Shown: positions 22,156 through 30,888, numbered from the stretch's first letter. The stretch: DNA of 64,000 nucleotides from Chersky-840 sp963848335 (GCA_963848335.1 CAWKDD010000004.1:1-64000), one strand, 5' to 3'. The notes: generated from the letters alone by a model not told the origin. Numbers and translations are program-made.

Positions 22156-22331
22156 GGGCTGACGGTTGGGCCCCGTCCCGGTGTCCGGCATGGCCGGGAT
22201 TATGGGTATGGCGGCGAGCGCGGATGCAACCATTTGCGGGCGTGTCATTTGCGACATTGCGCCAGTCGGTCATTGCCGGTCCGGCGCGCCGATCGCGGGC
22301 GCCGAGAGCGGCGCCGGGTACGGTGACGGCG

Positions 22332-24575
22332 ATGGAGCTGCACCGGGCGCTCGGGCTCACCGACGACGAGGCGGCGCGCATCGAGCGAGATCCTGGGGCG
22401 TCCCCCCAACCACCTCGAGCTGGCCATGTACGCGGTGATGTGGAGCGAGCACTGCTCCTACAAGTCGTCACGCCTGCACCTCAAGCGGCTGCCCACCGAG
22501 GGGCCCCAGGTCCTGGTGGGGCCGGGCGAGAACGCCGGGGTCATCGACGCCGGCGACGGCATCGCCGTGGCGCTGCGCATCGAGAGCCACAACCACCCCT
22601 CGGCCGTCGAGCCCTACCAGGGGGCGGCCACCGGTGTGGGCGGGCATCCTGCGCGACATCTTCACCATGGGGGCCCGGCCCATCGCCCTCATGGACCCGC
22701 TGTTCTTCGGCCCCCTCGACGACGCCCGCAACCGGTGGCTGACCGAGGGGGTGGTGGCGGGCATCTCGGGCTACGGCAACTCGGTGGGCGTGCCCACCAT
22801 CGGCGGCGAGCTCACCTTCGCCCCCGGCTATGCCCGCAACCCGCTGGTGAACGTGCTGTGCCTGGGGGTCATGCCCATCGAGCGCCTGGTGCTCGGGGCC
22901 GCCACGGGCGAGGGCAACCTGGCCGTGCTCCTGGGCTCGACCACCGGGCGCGACGGGATCGGCGGGGTGAGCGTGCTGGCCTCGGCCGCCTTCGGGGGCG
23001 ACGCCGAGGCGACGCCGAGCGACGCGGCCAAGCGCCCCAGCGTGCAGGTGGGCGACCCCTTCGAGGAGAAGCGGCTCATCGAGGCGTGCCTCGAGCTGCT
23101 CGACCGGGGCCTCGTGGTCGGGATCCAGGACCTCGGGCGGCGCCGGGCTCACGTGCGCCACCTCGGAGACCGCGGCGCGCGGCGGCATGGGCATGGACGT
23201 GCACGTCGACGCCGTGCCCCGGCGCGAGCCGGCCATGGAGCCCTTCGAGGTCATGACGTCGGAGAGCCAGGAGCGCATGCTCGCCATCGTCACCCCGACC
23301 GACCGCGCCGCGGTGGAGGAGGTGTGCCGGCGCTGGGAGGTGCGGGCCACGGTGATCGGCACCGTGACCGCACCGCTGCCGGTCGGGCGGTGGGCGCCTG
23401 CGCATCCTCGACGGCGACGGGACGGTGCTGGCCGACGTCCCCGCCGACTCGCTGTCCGACGACGCCCCGCTCTACGACCGCCCCCGCGCCGCCCCCGCCG
23501 GCCTCGACGAGCGCCGGCGCCGACGATCCCGGCCGCGACGCTGGTGCCGGGCCTGACGCCCGAGCGCGTCGGCGCCGACGTGCTGGCGCTGCTGGCCGAC
23601 GCCTCGTGGGTCTACCGCCAGTACGACCACCAGCTCTTCCTCAACACCGTGGTGGGACCGGGCGAGGACGCCGCGGTGCTGCGCCTGGCCGCCCCCGGCC
23701 TGCCGCCGAGCCGCCGGGGCCTGGCCATCTCCACCGACTCCAACCCCCGGTGGTGCGCACTCGACCCGCGCCTGGGCACGGCCATGACCGTGGCCGAGTC
23801 CGCCCTCAACGTGGCCTGCGCCGGGGCCCGGCCCGTGGCGCTGGTGAACTGCCTCAACTTCGGCAACCCCGAGCACCCCGAGGTCATGTGGCAGCTGTCG
23901 GAGTCCGTCGACGGCATGGCCGAGGCGTGCCGCGCCCTGGACATCCCGGTGATCGGCGGCAACGTCAGCCTCTACAACGCCAGCGGCGGCAACGACATCG
24001 ACCCTACGCCGGTGGTGGCCGTGCTGGGCGTCATCGACGCGCTCGAGCGCCGTCCGCCGGGGACGGGGTTCGAAGCGGGGTCGACCCTGGTGGTGCTGGG
24101 GGAGACCGACCCGTCCGCTGGCCGGCAGCCGGTGGGCGGTGGAGTGCCACGGCCCACGGCGGGGGGACGCTGCCCGCGCTCGACCTCGCCGCCCACGCCC
24201 GACTGGTGGGTCTCCTCGTGGAGCTGGTACCCGAGGAGGGGATGCTCTCCTCGGTGCACGACGTCTCGGGCGGGGGCCTGGCGCTGGCGCTGGCCGAGGG
24301 CGCGGTGCGCTCCGGGGTGGGCTGCGTCGTCGACGGCATCGCGGGGTACCCCGAGCTGCTCTCGGAGTCCCCGTCGCGCGTCGTGCTGGGGACGGCGTGC
24401 CCCGACGAGGTGCTGGCCCGGGCCCGGGCCGCCGGTGTGCCGGGCGCGCGTCATCGGAGTCGCCGGCGGCGACGCAGTGGTGGTCACCGGGCTGGTGGAG
24501 GTCTCCGTGGAGGAGGCCGTCGAAGCGTGGCGCACCGCACTGCCGGGCGCGCTGGGCGAGGCTGTCACCGACTGA
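22332..24575 (+). CDS. purL: FGAM synthase large subunit PurL, nine apparent +1 frameshifts
   Basis: All conserved blocks of the small-type PurL are present in order: LGRPPNHLELAMYAVMWSEH, CSYKSSRLHLKRLP, RIESHNHPSAVEPYQGAATG, NSVGVPTIGGE, GAGLTCATSETAARGGMGMD, VMTSESQERMLAIV, CLNFGNPEHPEVMWQLSES and SSVHDVSGGGLALALAEGAV. They lie in three frames linked by nine single extra bases near 22390, 22646, 23138, 23388, 23515, 23530, 24118, 24162 and 24446. The repaired length is about 744 residues, normal. No nonsense codon appears in the corrected frame. It is the ATP-dependent amidotransferase of purine step four. Confidence 0.92.
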
Positions 24576-24576
24576 C

Positions 24577-24644
24577 GCCCTTCACCGACTCGGACCCTTC
24601 ACCGACTCGGGCCCTTCACCGACTCGGGCCCTTCACCGACTCAG
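24577..24644 (+). repeat. 17-base tandem repeat, four copies, directly after the purL stop
   Basis: Unit GCCCTTCACCGACTCGG at 24577, 24594, 24611 and 24628. The unit resembles the last coding bases of purL (GTCACCGACTGA), so the array seems to have grown from the gene end. Each unit contains the odd palindrome CCGACTCGG. Confidence 0.85.
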
Positions 24645-24811
24645 CCGTCGACCGGCGTAGCACCCTCTTCCAAGGGGTGACCCGGGGGCCGCGTCAGGCA
24701 TCCGGCCTCGGCGGCCCGGTTCATGCGGGCATTGTCTCGGGAGGCTGTTCTACGCTGCCGCGTATCCGCCACCGGCGTCCGACGCCGGTGGCCGAGGGCC
24801 CGGGAGATCCG

Positions 24812-25354
24812 TTGGCGACCGATCATGACGCGACCGGCGAGCGCCTGCCCATCGACCCCGACCTCGCCCCCGCCGACTCCGCCCAGCCACGCTTCGACGC
24901 CGCGCCGGGGGGCGCTGCGCACGCGCCCCTCACACGCCGCGCTCGGGCCGGCCGGGCGCGCCGGCCGGTGCTGCTCGCCGTGGCCGCCGGCGCCGCCCTG
25001 GGCGCCCCCGCCCGGTACGGGTTGGCCCAGGTGATCCACAGTGCCGAGGGCAGCTTCCCGTGGGCGACGTTCGTGACCAACGTCTCGGGCAGCTTCGTGC
25101 TCGGGACGTTCATGGCACTGATCCTGGAGCGGTTCCCGCCCACCCGGTACCTGCGCCCGTTCGTCGCCACCGGTTTCCTGGGCGCGTACACCACCTATTC
25201 GACGTTCGCGGTGGAGATCGACCTGCTGGTGAAGCAGGGTCACGCCGCCATCGGAGTCGCCTACGCGGCGGCGAGCCTGGGGGCAGGGTTCGCGGCCGTG
25301 TGGACGGGGATCTGGGTCGCACGCAACGTCCCGTTGCCACACCGAGGAGGCTGA
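24812..25354 (+). CDS. crcB: Fluoride channel CrcB/FluC, subunit 1 with long N-terminal extension
   Basis: A four-span CrcB protein: GAALGAPARYGLAQVI, FPWATFVTNVSGSFVLGTFM and FVATGFLGAYTTYSTFAVEI, where the N-x-x-G-(S/A) and GxxGxxTTxST motifs mark the fluoride pore. The TTG start at 24812 gives about 55 hydrophilic residues before the first span, which is unusual. An internal start just before the membrane part cannot be excluded. FluC works as an antiparallel dimer; a second crcB lies 349 bases downstream, so a heterodimer is likely. No fluoride riboswitch is recognisable upstream. Confidence 0.88.
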   Translation: MATDHDATGERLPIDPDLAPADSAQPRFDAAPGGAAHAPLTRRARAGRARRPVLLAVAAGAALGAPARYGLAQVIHSAEGSFPWATFVTNVSGSFVLGTFMALILERFPPTRYLRPFVATGFLGAYTTYSTFAVEIDLLVKQGHAAIGVAYAAASLGAGFAAVWTGIWVARNVPLPHRGG

Positions 25355-25356
25355 CC

Positions 25357-25707
25357 ATGAAGCTCGAAGGCCGACAGAAGCGTCTCACGATCTTCATCGG
25401 CGAGGCGGACCGCCACGGCCACACTCCCCTGGCGACCGAGATCGTCCAGCGCGCCCACCGTGCCGGGATGGCGGGGGCGAGCGTGTTCCGCGGTGTGGAG
25501 GGCTTCGGAGCCTCCAACCACATCCACACCACGCGCATCTTGTCGCTGTCGGACGACCTGCCCATCGCCGTCGTGATCGTCGACACCGAGGAGCGCATCC
25601 GGGCGTTCGTGGCGGAGCTCGACGAGCTCATCGCCGAGGGCCTGGTCATCATGGACGATGTCGACGTCGTGAAGTACGTCGGCCGCCCCGCCCCGGGAGC
25701 GCCGTGA
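25357..25707 (+). CDS. DUF190 protein between two crcB genes
   Basis: The 116-residue protein MKLEGRQKRLTIFIGEADRH with VQRAHRAGMAGASVFRGVEG, SNHIHTTRILSLSDDLP and VVIVDTEERI is DUF190, a ferredoxin-like, PII-resembling family often linked to crcB. It may regulate or bind the channel on the cytosolic side; that role is inferred from linkage. Start two bases after the first crcB; its end overlaps the second crcB by four. Confidence 0.88.
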   Translation: MKLEGRQKRLTIFIGEADRHGHTPLATEIVQRAHRAGMAGASVFRGVEGFGASNHIHTTRILSLSDDLPIAVVIVDTEERIRAFVAELDELIAEGLVIMDDVDVVKYVGRPAPGAP

Positions 25708-26078
25708 GCCCTCTCGCCTGGGTCGGTTTCGTCGCCGCCGCGGCCGTCGCCGCTCCCCTTCGCTACCTGGTCGACGGGTTCGTCGGCGACCGCGTCGAGG
25801 GAGCCTTCCCGTGGGGCACCTTCGTCGTCAACGCCGGCGGATCCCTGCTGTTCGGGTTGCTCTACGGCCTTGCTCTGTACCACGCCTTCCCCCGGACCTC
25901 CACGGTCATCGTGGGGACCGGGTTCTGCGGGTCCTACACCACCTTCTCGACGTTCAGCTTCGAGACCGCGCGCCTGGTTGAGGAAGGTGCGCTGGGCGAG
26001 GCGATGCGCAACGCGTTCGGCACCCTGGTGGTCTGTGCCGGCGCGGCCGCGCTGGGGCTGGCCCTCGCCGCGCTGTGA
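25704..26078 (+). CDS. crcB: Fluoride channel CrcB/FluC, subunit 2
   Basis: A compact 124-residue CrcB with FPWGTFVVNAGGSLLFGLLY and VGTGFCGSYTTFSTFSFETA, again with the TTxST fluoride-track motif. Compared with the first subunit it lacks an N-terminal extension. The two differ enough to suggest an obligate heterodimeric channel, as known for paired crcB genes. GTGA overlap with DUF190 indicates one operon. Confidence 0.9.
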   Translation: MSPLAWVGFVAAAAVAAPLRYLVDGFVGDRVEGAFPWGTFVVNAGGSLLFGLLYGLALYHAFPRTSTVIVGTGFCGSYTTFSTFSFETARLVEEGALGEAMRNAFGTLVVCAGAAALGLALAAL

Positions 26079-26106
26079 AGGGCTCGTGGTCGAAGGGGAC
26101 GCAGCC

Positions 26107-26592
26107 TTAGCGCAGGATCTCGACCAGCAACACCCAGGCGCCCACCATCCCTGCCACCAGCAACACCCCGGTGCCCGCCGCCTGCCAGTACAGGCCCGAC
26201 GCGACTCCGGCGGTGAGCAGGGCCCCGGCGGTGATGACGGGCAGCGTTCCTCCCTGCACGGCCACGATGCGTGTCGCCCGCTCGTTGGCCGGCCGCAGCG
26301 ACATGGCGCCCCGGCCCCGTACCAGGATGGCGGTGACGGCCCCCCAACCGGCCACGCCGATGACGAGTAGCTCCACCCCCACGCTGCGGGTGCTCTGATG
26401 TGGGAGAAGGCCCGCCAGGCCGACGAGCACCGGCTCGACGAGGACGATGATGGCCTCCCCGGCGCGGCCCGGGAGCCCCGGCGCGTTCAGGATCTCCTTG
26501 AGATTGATCGACAGGGCGACGAACACGAGCCCGGTCAGTGCCGCGAAGGCCCCGGTCTGGGCGGCGAAGAAGGTGCTCCAGCCACTGATCAT
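26107..26592 (-). CDS. Hypothetical four-span membrane protein
   Basis: The 161-residue product has hydrophobic segments near 10-30, 45-65, 72-90 and 115-160. The start MISGWSTFFAAQTGAFAALT with LVFVALSINLKEIL is a pattern seen in many uncharacterised bacterial membrane proteins. No catalytic motif is visible. It is convergent with the crcB cluster. Confidence 0.75.
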   Translation of the reverse strand: MISGWSTFFAAQTGAFAALTGLVFVALSINLKEILNAPGLPGRAGEAIIVLVEPVLVGLAGLLPHQSTRSVGVELLVIGVAGWGAVTAILVRGRGAMSLRPANERATRIVAVQGGTLPVITAGALLTAGVASGLYWQAAGTGVLLVAGMVGAWVLLVEILR

Positions 26593-26637
26593 GCCCCGAT
26601 CATGGCCTGCGGCGGGGTGCGGTACCGCGGGTGCGGT

Positions 26638-27405
26638 TCAGGAGGTGCCGTTGCTGTTCAGGAGCTTGCGGGGATGGCGGCCGTCGACGTAGCCGATGAA
26701 CGGCGGGTAGATGTTGTAGCCCAGCAGCTCCTGCAGGCGCGGCGCGAGGTGGCGCGCCGCGTCGGGCGGCACGGCCAGCACGTGGTTCTCGACCGGACGC
26801 AGCCATGCCACCGCGTAATGGAGGACGACGCCGAGCCTGGTGTGCGGGGTCCGGTTGGCGCCGCCGCCGTGCCACACGCTCCCCAGGTAGAGCAGGGCCG
26901 TGCCGGCGGGCATCTCCACCGTCGTCGTCTCGGTCGTCGGGTCGGGGGCTTCGTCGCTCCAGCGGTGGCTCCCCGGGACGATCCGGGTGGCGCCGTTGTC
27001 AGCGGTGAAGTCCTCGAGCGGCCACATCACGTTCACGACCAGCTCCTGATGGGGCCGGGGCAGGGGGTAGATGGCGTCGTCGGGATGCAGGGGCTGGGCG
27101 GCCTCGCCCGGGCCGATGGCGATGGCCGCCGGGGCGCTCAACTGGTAGTGCCCCAGGACCCGGTCGAGCACCTCCAGCACGACGGGGTGTGTGGCCAAGG
27201 CGTCGAGGGCGCGCGTCTTGGCGAAGAGGGCGTAGACCCGGCGGGTGTTGCGGCCCTCGAAGTCGTCGCGCCCCGCCGGGGTGTCCTCGAGGATGGCCTC
27301 GAGCTCCCGTCTGGCCGTGGCGACCTGCTCCTCGGTGATGGCGTCGGGGACGGTGGCGTACCCCGAGGCATCCAGCGCGGCGGCGACGTCGTCTACCATG
27401 GCCAT
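26638..27405 (-). CDS. Phytanoyl-CoA dioxygenase (PhyH) family protein
   Basis: A 255-residue double-stranded beta-helix Fe(II)/2-oxoglutarate oxygenase. The iron ligands are the H-x-D in LHPDDAIYP and the distal His in SVWHGGGANRTPHTRLGVVL, where the following Arg should bind 2-oxoglutarate; the middle block is DNGATRIVPGSHRW. The substrate cannot be told from sequence. It is divergent from a PadR-family regulator with only about 60 bases between starts, and that regulator is the obvious candidate controller. Confidence 0.87.
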   Translation of the reverse strand: MAMVDDVAAALDASGYATVPDAITEEQVATARRELEAILEDTPAGRDDFEGRNTRRVYALFAKTRALDALATHPVVLEVLDRVLGHYQLSAPAAIAIGPGEAAQPLHPDDAIYPLPRPHQELVVNVMWPLEDFTADNGATRIVPGSHRWSDEAPDPTTETTTVEMPAGTALLYLGSVWHGGGANRTPHTRLGVVLHYAVAWLRPVENHVLAVPPDAARHLAPRLQELLGYNIYPPFIGYVDGRHPRKLLNSNGTS

Positions 27406-27417
27406 GAAACCCTCCCT

Positions 27418-27462
27418 AAGGGAATGTCACGGTCATGGTTCACCTTCCAGAAGGGAATGTCA
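27418..27462. promoter_or_regulatory. Direct repeat in the phyH/padR divergent promoter
   Basis: AAGGGAATGTCA occurs at 27418-27429 and 27451-27462, 33 bases apart (about three helical turns). On the minus strand each copy reads TGACATTCCCTT, and the outer copy supplies a TTGACA -35-like hexamer for phyH. On the plus strand each AAGGGA can serve as a ribosome binding site for padR. A plausible operator for the PadR protein. Confidence 0.5.
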
Positions 27463-27464
27463 AG

Positions 27465-28025
27465 ATGCCGGGCGGGTTGAACGCCACCCAGGGTTCGCTG
27501 CTCGGGTTCCTCTTCGACGGGCCCAAGACGGGCTGGGACCTGCTCCAGGAGATCGACCGGGGGCTGTCGCGCTTCTGGAACGTCACCCCCAGCCACGTCT
27601 ACCGGGAGCTGCGCGCCCTGGAGGACCGCGCTCTCGTCACCGCCGGCCGGACCGGGATCCGCGACCGACGTCCCTTCACCATCACCGCCGCGGGCAAGAA
27701 GGCATTCCAGCAGTGGATCGCCCGGGAGCCTGGACCCGAACAGATCCGCAACCCGCTCCTCATCACGTTGTGGTTCGGACGCCATCTCGATCCCGACACG
27801 CTGGCGGGGTTCCTGGCCTCGAACCGGCGGGTGCACGAGGCGCGCCTAGCGCACTACGAGGGCATCGCGGCGTCCGATCCCCACACCGCGGCCGTGCTGG
27901 GCTTCGGCATCGCCTACGAAAAGGCCGTCATCGGCTGGATCGACGGCCTGCAGCACGCGCCGGATCCTGCGGCCGCGCCCGCGGGCTCCACGGGTCACAC
28001 GGGTCACACGGGTCACACGCATTGA
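27465..28025 (+). CDS. PadR-family transcriptional regulator
   Basis: The winged helix (LNATQGSLLGFLFDGPKTGW, then SHVYRELRALEDRALVTAG and RRPFTITAAGKKAFQQWI) is typical of PadR, with a C-terminal helical dimerisation region. The ATG at 27465 is chosen because AAGGGA lies 8 bases upstream. An in-frame ATG at 27435 with its own AAGGGA is the alternative and would add ten residues. The C terminus ends in three GHT units encoded by a 9-base tandem repeat. Confidence 0.88.
   Translation: MPGGLNATQGSLLGFLFDGPKTGWDLLQEIDRGLSRFWNVTPSHVYRELRALEDRALVTAGRTGIRDRRPFTITAAGKKAFQQWIAREPGPEQIRNPLLITLWFGRHLDPDTLAGFLASNRRVHEARLAHYEGIAASDPHTAAVLGFGIAYEKAVIGWIDGLQHAPDPAAAPAGSTGHTGHTGHTH
27989..28015 (+). repeat. 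9-base in-frame repeat at the end of padR
   Basis: CACGGGTCA, three exact copies, just before the stop codon. It encodes the Gly-His-Thr repeat of the PadR C terminus. Confidence 0.9.
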
Positions 28026-28047
28026 ACCCCCGGATAGGTTGGCTACC

Positions 28048-28791
28048 GTGACCGACGTCGTGGTGATCACCGGGGGGAGCCGCGGGATCGGCGCGGCCAC
28101 CGCGGTCCTGTTCGCGCAGCGGGGGTGGGCCGTGTGCATCGGTTACCGGGCCTCGGACGACGCCGCCAAGCGCGTCGTCACGGCGTGTGAGGAGACCGGT
28201 GCCGCCGCCGTGGCCGCCCCCCTCGACGTGGGATCGCCCGAGTCCGTGGCCGCGTTCTTCGTCGCTGCCGACACGTTGGGCCGGGTTGCCGCGCTCGTGA
28301 ACAATGCCGGGATCGTCGACCGCCGCAGTCGGGTGGACGAGATGTCGGCGCCGCGCCTCCAGCGCATGTTCACCGTCAACTCCGTGGGGCCGTTCCTGTG
28401 CGCCGGCGAGGCCGTGCGGCGCATGTCGACCCTCCACGGCGGGGCTGGGGGGTCCATCGTCAACGTGTCCTCGGCGGCGTCGCGCCTGGGAAGCCCCGGG
28501 CAGTACGTCGACTACGCGGCGTCCAAGGGTGCGGTCGACACCATGACGCTGGGCCTGGCCCGCGAGGTGGCCCAGGAGGGGATCCGGGTCAACGCGGTGC
28601 GTCCCGGGCTGATCGACACCGAGATCCACGCCAGCGGCGGCGAGCCCGACCGGGTGCAGCGCCTCGAGCACGAGATCCCCATGCAGCGTGGGGGCCGGCC
28701 CGAGGAGGTGGCGCACACGATCGTGTGGCTGTGCTCGCCCGAGGCCTCCTACGTGACCGGAGCGCTGATCGACGTGAGCGGTGGACGATGA
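28048..28791 (+). CDS. SDR-family oxidoreductase (glucose/ribitol dehydrogenase-like)
   Basis: A classical short-chain dehydrogenase of about 247 residues: cofactor motif TGGSRGIGAAT, NNAG (VNNAGIVD), catalytic Ser in VNVSSAASRLG and YxxxK in YVDYAASKGAV, then RPGLIDTEIH. The basic residue in YRASDD after beta-2 points to NADP(H). GTG at 28048 is preferred over TTG 28039 because GGATAGG lies nine bases before it. Its stop overlaps the next gene's ATG. Confidence 0.87.
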   Translation: MTDVVVITGGSRGIGAATAVLFAQRGWAVCIGYRASDDAAKRVVTACEETGAAAVAAPLDVGSPESVAAFFVAADTLGRVAALVNNAGIVDRRSRVDEMSAPRLQRMFTVNSVGPFLCAGEAVRRMSTLHGGAGGSIVNVSSAASRLGSPGQYVDYAASKGAVDTMTLGLAREVAQEGIRVNAVRPGLIDTEIHASGGEPDRVQRLEHEIPMQRGGRPEEVAHTIVWLCSPEASYVTGALIDVSGGR

Positions 28792-29567
28792 CCGCCGCGG
28801 TGGCGGGGGACTTCGACTACGAGCGCGGCGGGCAGGGCTACGCCTCCCGGCGGCGTACCGACCCCCGCATCGAGGCCTATGTCCACGAGGCGCTGGGCTC
28901 CGCCCGCACCGTCCTCAACGTGGGTGCCGGCGCCGGGTCCTACGAGCCCACCGATCGCTACGTCGTGGCCCTCGAGCCGTCGGCCGCCATGCGGGCGCAG
29001 CGTCCGGCGCACGCCGTCCCGGCTCTGCAGGGGGTGGCCGCCCACCTTCCCTTCGACGACAAGTCCTTCGACGCCGCCATGGCCATGCTCACCGTCCATC
29101 AGTGGCCCGACCTCCGGGCCGGATTGGGCGAGATACGGCGGGTGACCCGGGGACCCGTGGTCGTGCTGACCTTCGACGGCGATGCCCTCGACCGCTTCTG
29201 GCTGGCGGACTATGCGCCCGAGCTGATGGAGGCCGAGCGCCGGCGCTATCCCACCCTCGACGCCATCGGCGACGCGCTGGGCGGGGGAGCCACCATCCGC
29301 GTCGTCCCCGTACCGAGGGACTGCCTCGACGGTTTCACCGAGGCGTACTTCGCGCGCCCCGAGGCCTTTCTCCTCGAGGACACACGGCGTTCCCAGTCGG
29401 CCTGGGGGTTCGTCGACGATGCCGTGCAGGCGCGTGTGGTGGAGCGGTTGCGCACCGACCTCGACTCCGGCGCGTGGGACGAACGCTACGGGTCCTGGCG
29501 CCGTCAGGACTCCTTCGAAGGGGCGCTCCGGCTCGTCGTGCAGGGCGGCCAGGGTGAGCGGTCTTAG
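28788..29567 (+). CDS. SAM-dependent methyltransferase, class I
   Basis: A 259-residue Rossmann methyltransferase. The SAM motif is VLNVGAGAGSYEP, followed by an acidic residue after beta-2 (VALEPSAAM), the LPFDDKSFDAAMAM block and QWPDLRAGLGEIRRVTRGPV. This resembles the UbiE/Methyltransf_11 group. Substrate unknown. ATGA overlap with the SDR upstream suggests the two act together. Confidence 0.85.
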   Translation: MTAAVAGDFDYERGGQGYASRRRTDPRIEAYVHEALGSARTVLNVGAGAGSYEPTDRYVVALEPSAAMRAQRPAHAVPALQGVAAHLPFDDKSFDAAMAMLTVHQWPDLRAGLGEIRRVTRGPVVVLTFDGDALDRFWLADYAPELMEAERRRYPTLDAIGDALGGGATIRVVPVPRDCLDGFTEAYFARPEAFLLEDTRRSQSAWGFVDDAVQARVVERLRTDLDSGAWDERYGSWRRQDSFEGALRLVVQGGQGERS

Positions 29568-29620
29568 CCGGGGACGGAAGTTTCAGCCGGGGAAGGAAGT
29601 TTCAGCCGGGGACGGAAGGA
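29564..29620. repeat. 19-base tandem repeat carrying both stop codons of convergent genes
   Basis: Three units of TCAGCCGGGGACGGAAGTT type at 29564, 29583 and 29602. Unit 1 holds the plus-strand TAG stop of the methyltransferase; unit 3 holds the minus-strand stop of the Nudix gene. Read on the minus strand the three units give TGA, TGA and TAA in three frames. Confidence 0.85.
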
Positions 29621-30078
29621 TCGCCCAGTCCCACCGCGGCGAGGAGCGCCCGGGTGAAGGTGCCCATCTCGTCGTAGGGCAGGTGTTCGGCATCCCACCA
29701 CCGGACCTCGCATGTCTCGTCGCCGTCGGGTCGCGGTGAGCCTCCGGTGACGGTGGCGTCGAACACCGTCGAGACGTAGGAGGTCTGATCCCCGTTGGGA
29801 TACGTGATGCGGAACTCCGGGCCTCCGAGCACCCCCAGGATCGGCCCGAGTCGGAGCGCGACGCCGGCCTCCTCCTCCGCCTCTCGGCACGCCGCCTGCT
29901 CGGGCGACTCGTCGGGCTCGATGGCGCCGCCGATCACGGCCCAGTGCCCCGTGTCGATGATGCGCACCAGCAGGACCCTGCCGAGCTCGTCGCGCGGGAT
30001 CACCCCCGCCGACGGCAACACGAGAAGCTCGTGGCCCACCAGCTCGCGGAGCCGCTTGACGTATGGGGCGATGGCCAC
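29602..30078 (-). CDS. Nudix hydrolase
   Basis: The 158-residue protein has a complete Nudix box: G, five residues, E, seven residues, REAEEEAGV (GGAIEPDESPEQ followed by AACREAEEEAGV). It also shows VIPRDELGRVLLVRIIDTGH and, downstream, DETCEVRWWDAEHLPYDEMG. It probably hydrolyses a nucleoside-diphosphate derivative; the substrate is not determined. Convergent with the methyltransferase and just downstream of another methyltransferase on the same strand. Confidence 0.92.
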   Translation of the reverse strand: MAIAPYVKRLRELVGHELLVLPSAGVIPRDELGRVLLVRIIDTGHWAVIGGAIEPDESPEQAACREAEEEAGVALRLGPILGVLGGPEFRITYPNGDQTSYVSTVFDATVTGGSPRPDGDETCEVRWWDAEHLPYDEMGTFTRALLAAVGLGDPSVPG

Positions 30079-30099
30079 GTGGTCAAGCTACTGCGGGCT

Positions 30100-30780
30100 T
30101 CACCTCTCTACTGCCTTCGACCTTTTCGGCCGCTTCACCGCTTCGACGTACAGCCGGACCGTCCCCGATTCGGACGGATACGGCCCCCGCCGCTGGGCGA
30201 GGAGTACCTCGAGCCCGGCATGCCGACTGGCGCCGACGAGCTCGTCGAGCGCGAACAGCGTCGCCGCGAAGGGCACAGGCTCGTCGAGGAATGCGTCGCG
30301 CTCCAGCTCGTCCTCTCCCTCGTGCGCGCTGAAGAGGACACGGCCGCCGGGGCGGAGTACCCGTCGGAAGTCGGCCAGCACCGCCACCAGCTCGTCGCGC
30401 CGGAGGTGGATGAGCGAGTAGAACGCCACGATCCCACCCCATGCGTCGGTGGCAAACGGGAGAGATCGCATGTCGGCGACCAGGGCAGCGTCGAGGCGCC
30501 GGCTCGCCAGTGCGGCCATGACCGGGCTCAGGTCGACACCGAGGACGCGGTGGTCGTGACGATCCGGGGGAGCGGGATGACTTCGGTCACGGGCGGCGCG
30601 CACGAACGCACCGATGTGGCCCGGGCCGCATCCGATCTCGACGATCGGGTCCTCGACCGAAGCCGCGAACGCGCTGAGAAGCTCACGGTCGAGTGGCTTG
30701 TCCCGCAGCTCGTCCACGAAGCGCGCTTCGTACTTGGCTGCCACGGTGTCGTACGAGGAGCGGAGGTAGTCCCAGGACAC
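30100..30780 (-). CDS. SAM-dependent methyltransferase, class I
   Basis: From the GTG at 30780 (VSWDYLRSSYDTVAAKYEAR) the 226-residue product shows the SAM motif VEIGCGPGHIGAFV, GVDLSPVMAALA, LPFATDAWGGIVAFYSLIHL and VLRPGGRVLFSAHEG, a Methyltransf_11/25 enzyme. The open frame extends to 31035, but the added part is low-complexity and contains an 11-base tandem repeat, so the internal start is preferred. Substrate unknown. The gap of 21 bases to the Nudix gene suggests co-transcription. Confidence 0.86.
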   Translation of the reverse strand: MSWDYLRSSYDTVAAKYEARFVDELRDKPLDRELLSAFAASVEDPIVEIGCGPGHIGAFVRAARDRSHPAPPDRHDHRVLGVDLSPVMAALASRRLDAALVADMRSLPFATDAWGGIVAFYSLIHLRRDELVAVLADFRRVLRPGGRVLFSAHEGEDELERDAFLDEPVPFAATLFALDELVGASRHAGLEVLLAQRRGPYPSESGTVRLYVEAVKRPKRSKAVER

Positions 30781-30802
30781 CGCACCATCTTGCCCAAGCC
30801 TG

Positions 30803-30850
30803 GGGAGCCTGTCGGGAGCCTGTCGGGAGCCTGTCGGGAGCCTGTCGGGA
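30803..30850. repeat. 11-base tandem repeat upstream of a methyltransferase
   Basis: GGGAGCCTGTC, four exact copies from 30803 to 30846 plus four more bases. It lies 23 bases before the start of the minus-strand methyltransferase. Confidence 0.9.
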
Positions 30851-30888
30851 CCGCTGGAAGAGGACCTCGAAGGCCTAGGCTCGAGTTG

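Noticed and set aside
24576..24811. Fluoride riboswitch upstream of the first crcB
   Set aside because: The expected conserved GGNGAUGG and CUGAUG elements were not found; only the 17-base repeats and ordinary sequence are present.
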